This document shows, piece by piece, positions 23,889-24,430 of a stretch of DNA of 24,430 nt. Under the pieces are notes generated by a model that saw nothing but the letters and a program-made list of their open reading frames with translations, made no database searches and was not told where the DNA came from. Origin of the DNA: an uncultured Eubacteriales bacterium (lineage in GTDB: Bacteria; Bacillota; Clostridia; Oscillospirales; Oscillospiraceae); assembly GCA_900548615.1 (NCBI GenBank), contig URKW01000016.1:1-24430 (forward strand), written 5' to 3'. Numbering within the stretch: the first letter of the stretch is position 1; each line of letters begins with the position of its first letter. The position numbers were made by a program, and so were the translations under genes.

Positions 23889-23917
23889 ACTTTACTACTT
23901 CGTTAAAAAAATATCAA
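23889..23917 (-). promoter_or_regulatory. Putative promoter of the CoA-transferase gene
   Basis: Minus-strand TTGATA (23912-23917), 17 bases, then TAAAGT (23889-23894), a weak -10. An alternative TATTAT (23884-23889) has no -35 at good spacing. The -35 is the first half of the proximal Rex-like site, so a bound repressor would block polymerase. Confidence 0.5.
23900..23917 (-). promoter_or_regulatory. Rex-like operator, promoter-proximal
   Basis: TTGATATTTTTTTAACGA matches the Clostridial Rex consensus TTGTTAANNNNTTAACAA at 11 of 14 specified positions. Rex is the NADH-sensing repressor of fermentation genes. The site overlaps the putative -35. Binding is inferred. Confidence 0.5.
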
Positions 23918-23923
23918 CCCGTT

Positions 23924-23941
23924 TCGTTAAAAAAATATCAA
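23924..23941 (-). promoter_or_regulatory. Rex-like operator, second copy
   Basis: Identical to the proximal site and 24 bp (about two helical turns) upstream, so both would face nearly the same side of the helix. It matches 11 of 14 consensus positions. Confidence 0.5.
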
Positions 23942-23966
23942 TTTCGGCGGCTTGCCCAAATTTGGA

Positions 23967-23984
23967 TTGTCAAATCTGTAACAA
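23967..23984 (-). promoter_or_regulatory. Rex-like operator, distal and best match
   Basis: TTGTTACAGATTTGACAA matches TTGTTAANNNNTTAACAA at 12 of 14 specified positions and has intact outer half-sites. It is not a copy of the 19-bp repeat, so it is an independent occurrence of the motif, 43 bp upstream of the second site. Confidence 0.5.
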
Positions 23985-24072
23985 ATGGCGAATTTTTATT
24001 GCGAATAGCGTTTGCTTGGAAATAATTTCCTGTCACGCAACCGCTTTTTGTCAGGAAACCAAAAACAGGTTC

Positions 24073-24111
24073 AAAAAAAGCCTCTGCGCAAAGCTGCGCA
24101 GAGGCTTTTTT
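24073..24111. terminator. Bidirectional intrinsic terminator
   Basis: An 11-bp GC-rich stem (24080-24090 with 24095-24105, loop AAGC) is flanked by seven As on one side and six Ts on the other, so it works as a terminator on either strand. It insulates the CoA-transferase control region from transcription coming from the right, originally from the neighbouring gene and now from the insertion sequence. Confidence 0.85.
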
Positions 24112-24147
24112 CATATGTAAGCGTCAAAACTAACCGCGCATAAAAGG

Positions 24148-24181
24148 CCGCCATCTCAGCTGCTGCTCATCGAGATGGCGG
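24148..24181 (-). terminator. Hairpin after the IS66 transposase
   Basis: CCGCCATCTC (24148-24157) pairs perfectly with 24172-24181 around a 14-base loop, four bases past the transposase stop. Only a four-T run follows on the minus strand, so termination strength is doubtful; it lies inside the insertion sequence. Confidence 0.4.
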
Positions 24182-24185
24182 TCAA

Positions 24186-24430
24186 TTATTTTTGAGGCAT
24201 ATAGCATTCTTCCGGGGCATTTGCAGGAAGCAGCTTTTCAGGCCACGCTTCATCTATTTCGCTCAGCCTCGGCGCATTTCGCAGAACCCAAAGCAGATAG
24301 CGGTACGGATCAAGGTCATTCTCCTTCGCCGTTTCCATCAGGCTGTAGATCATGCTGCTAGCCTGTGCGCCGCCCGGCGTATTGGCAAACAGCCAGTTCT
24401 TTCTGCCCATCACAAAGGGCTTAATGCTGC
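24186..24430 (-). CDS. IS66-family transposase, C-terminal part
   Basis: The frame is open to the right edge and ends at a TAA at 24186, giving about 81 visible residues. It reads SIKPFVMGRKNWLFANTPGG and then continues QASSMIYSLMETAKENDLDPYRYLLWVL, matching the end of the DDE domain and the IS66 C-terminal domain. The usual LLP segment and C-terminal end (LLPANAPEECYMPQK) are present, so this end is intact. Any apparent start inside the window (GTG/ATG near 24413) is internal. Whether the full transposase is functional cannot be judged here. Confidence 0.88.
   Translation of the reverse strand, partial: SIKPFVMGRKNWLFANTPGGAQASSMIYSLMETAKENDLDPYRYLLWVLRNAPRLSEIDEAWPEKLLPANAPEECYMPQK

Larger units (their letters stand above)
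23899..23941 (-). repeat. Tandem 19-bp direct repeat
   Basis: Two identical 19-base units (23899-23917 and 23923-23941) read TTGATATTTTTTTAACGAA on the minus strand with a 24-bp period. Exact conservation including the 7-T run, in a region that is otherwise not repetitive, suggests a protein-binding site pair. Confidence 0.9.
23828..24116. other. Regulatory intergenic region upstream of the CoA-transferase
   Basis: This gene-free stretch is clearly more AT-rich than its surroundings. From the gene outward it holds the ribosome site and leader, a putative promoter (23889-23917), a tandem 19-mer repeat (23899-23941), a third Rex-like site (23967-23984), about 90 bases in which I see only a short GGAAAT-A-ATTTCC palindrome (24018-24030), and a bidirectional terminator hairpin (24073-24111). 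The IS66 end starts at 24117. No small reading frame looked convincing. Confidence 0.7.
24117..24430 (-). mobile_element. IS66-family insertion sequence, one end (partial)
   Basis: Elements of this family end in GTAA-type terminal inverted repeats and make 8-bp target duplications. GTAAGCGTCAAAAC begins at 24117, 69 bp past the stop codon of an IS66-type transposase, where the element's end is expected. The bases outside (24109-24116, TTTCATAT) are then the predicted target duplicate. The rest of the element, with its other end and accessory tnpA/tnpB genes if present, lies beyond the window. Confidence 0.75.

Noticed and set aside
24018..24030. GGAAAT-A-ATTTCC palindrome as an operator
   Set aside because: It is only 6 bp per arm in AT-rich DNA and far from the promoter. 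It could be chance, so it is mentioned only within the intergenic description.

Overview
The window reads as a chromosomal segment of a GC-rich, anaerobic Gram-positive bacterium of the Clostridia, most likely an Oscillospiraceae-type butyrate producer (Flavonifractor/Oscillibacter-like). The case rests on three things: the Firmicutes gene order yicC-remA-gmk-rpoZ-priA-def-fmt-rsmB-rlmN-stp-pknB-rsgA; the CdaA/CdaR, RemA, CarD and DUF5685 families; and a butyryl-CoA:acetate CoA-transferase-type enzyme. The genus is inference. Every supportable gene lies on the minus strand, so transcription runs from high to low coordinates.

Layout from the right edge (upstream) to the left. (1) 24117-24430: the end of an IS66-family insertion sequence, with the C-terminus of its transposase. 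(2) 22406-24111: a monocistronic CoA-transferase gene. It has a putative promoter, three sites resembling the redox repressor Rex operator, and hairpin terminators on both sides. (3) 20492-22340: carD-ispD-ispF, with a consensus-like promoter and a strong intrinsic terminator. (4) 19089-20464: a DUF3343 (Se/S-carrier-like) protein coupled to a class V cysteine desulfurase-family enzyme, starting directly behind that terminator. (5) 2925-19066: a run of 17 tightly packed genes behind a good sigma-A promoter. It starts with cdaA-cdaR (c-di-AMP synthesis), followed by three Cys-containing proteins (RseC-like, DUF5685, J-domain protein). Then come yicC, remA, gmk, rpoZ, priA, def, fmt, rsmB, rlmN, stp, pknB and rsgA. 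(6) 1778-2877: queA-tgt (queuosine tRNA modification) with its own promoter. (7) 1-597: yajC with its own promoter, then an unidentified partial reading frame at the left edge.

The long run joins nucleotide second-messenger synthesis and envelope sensing (CdaA, CdaR, PASTA kinase and its phosphatase) to translation initiation (Def, Fmt), rRNA modification (RsmB, RlmN), ribosome assembly (RsgA), RNA decay (YicC), GTP supply (Gmk) and replication restart (PriA). Many junctions are 1-20 bp overlaps, including several of the TGA/ATG type, so translational coupling is likely. coaBC, which sits between rpoZ and priA in Bacillus subtilis, is absent here, as are rpe and thiN after rsgA.

Most of the window is core housekeeping DNA. 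The least ordinary signals are the Rex-like operator array in front of the CoA-transferase, the Cys-rich trio at 14863-16791, the DUF3343-desulfurase pair behind a terminator, and the datable IS66 edge. I saw no RNA gene, CRISPR array or prophage.
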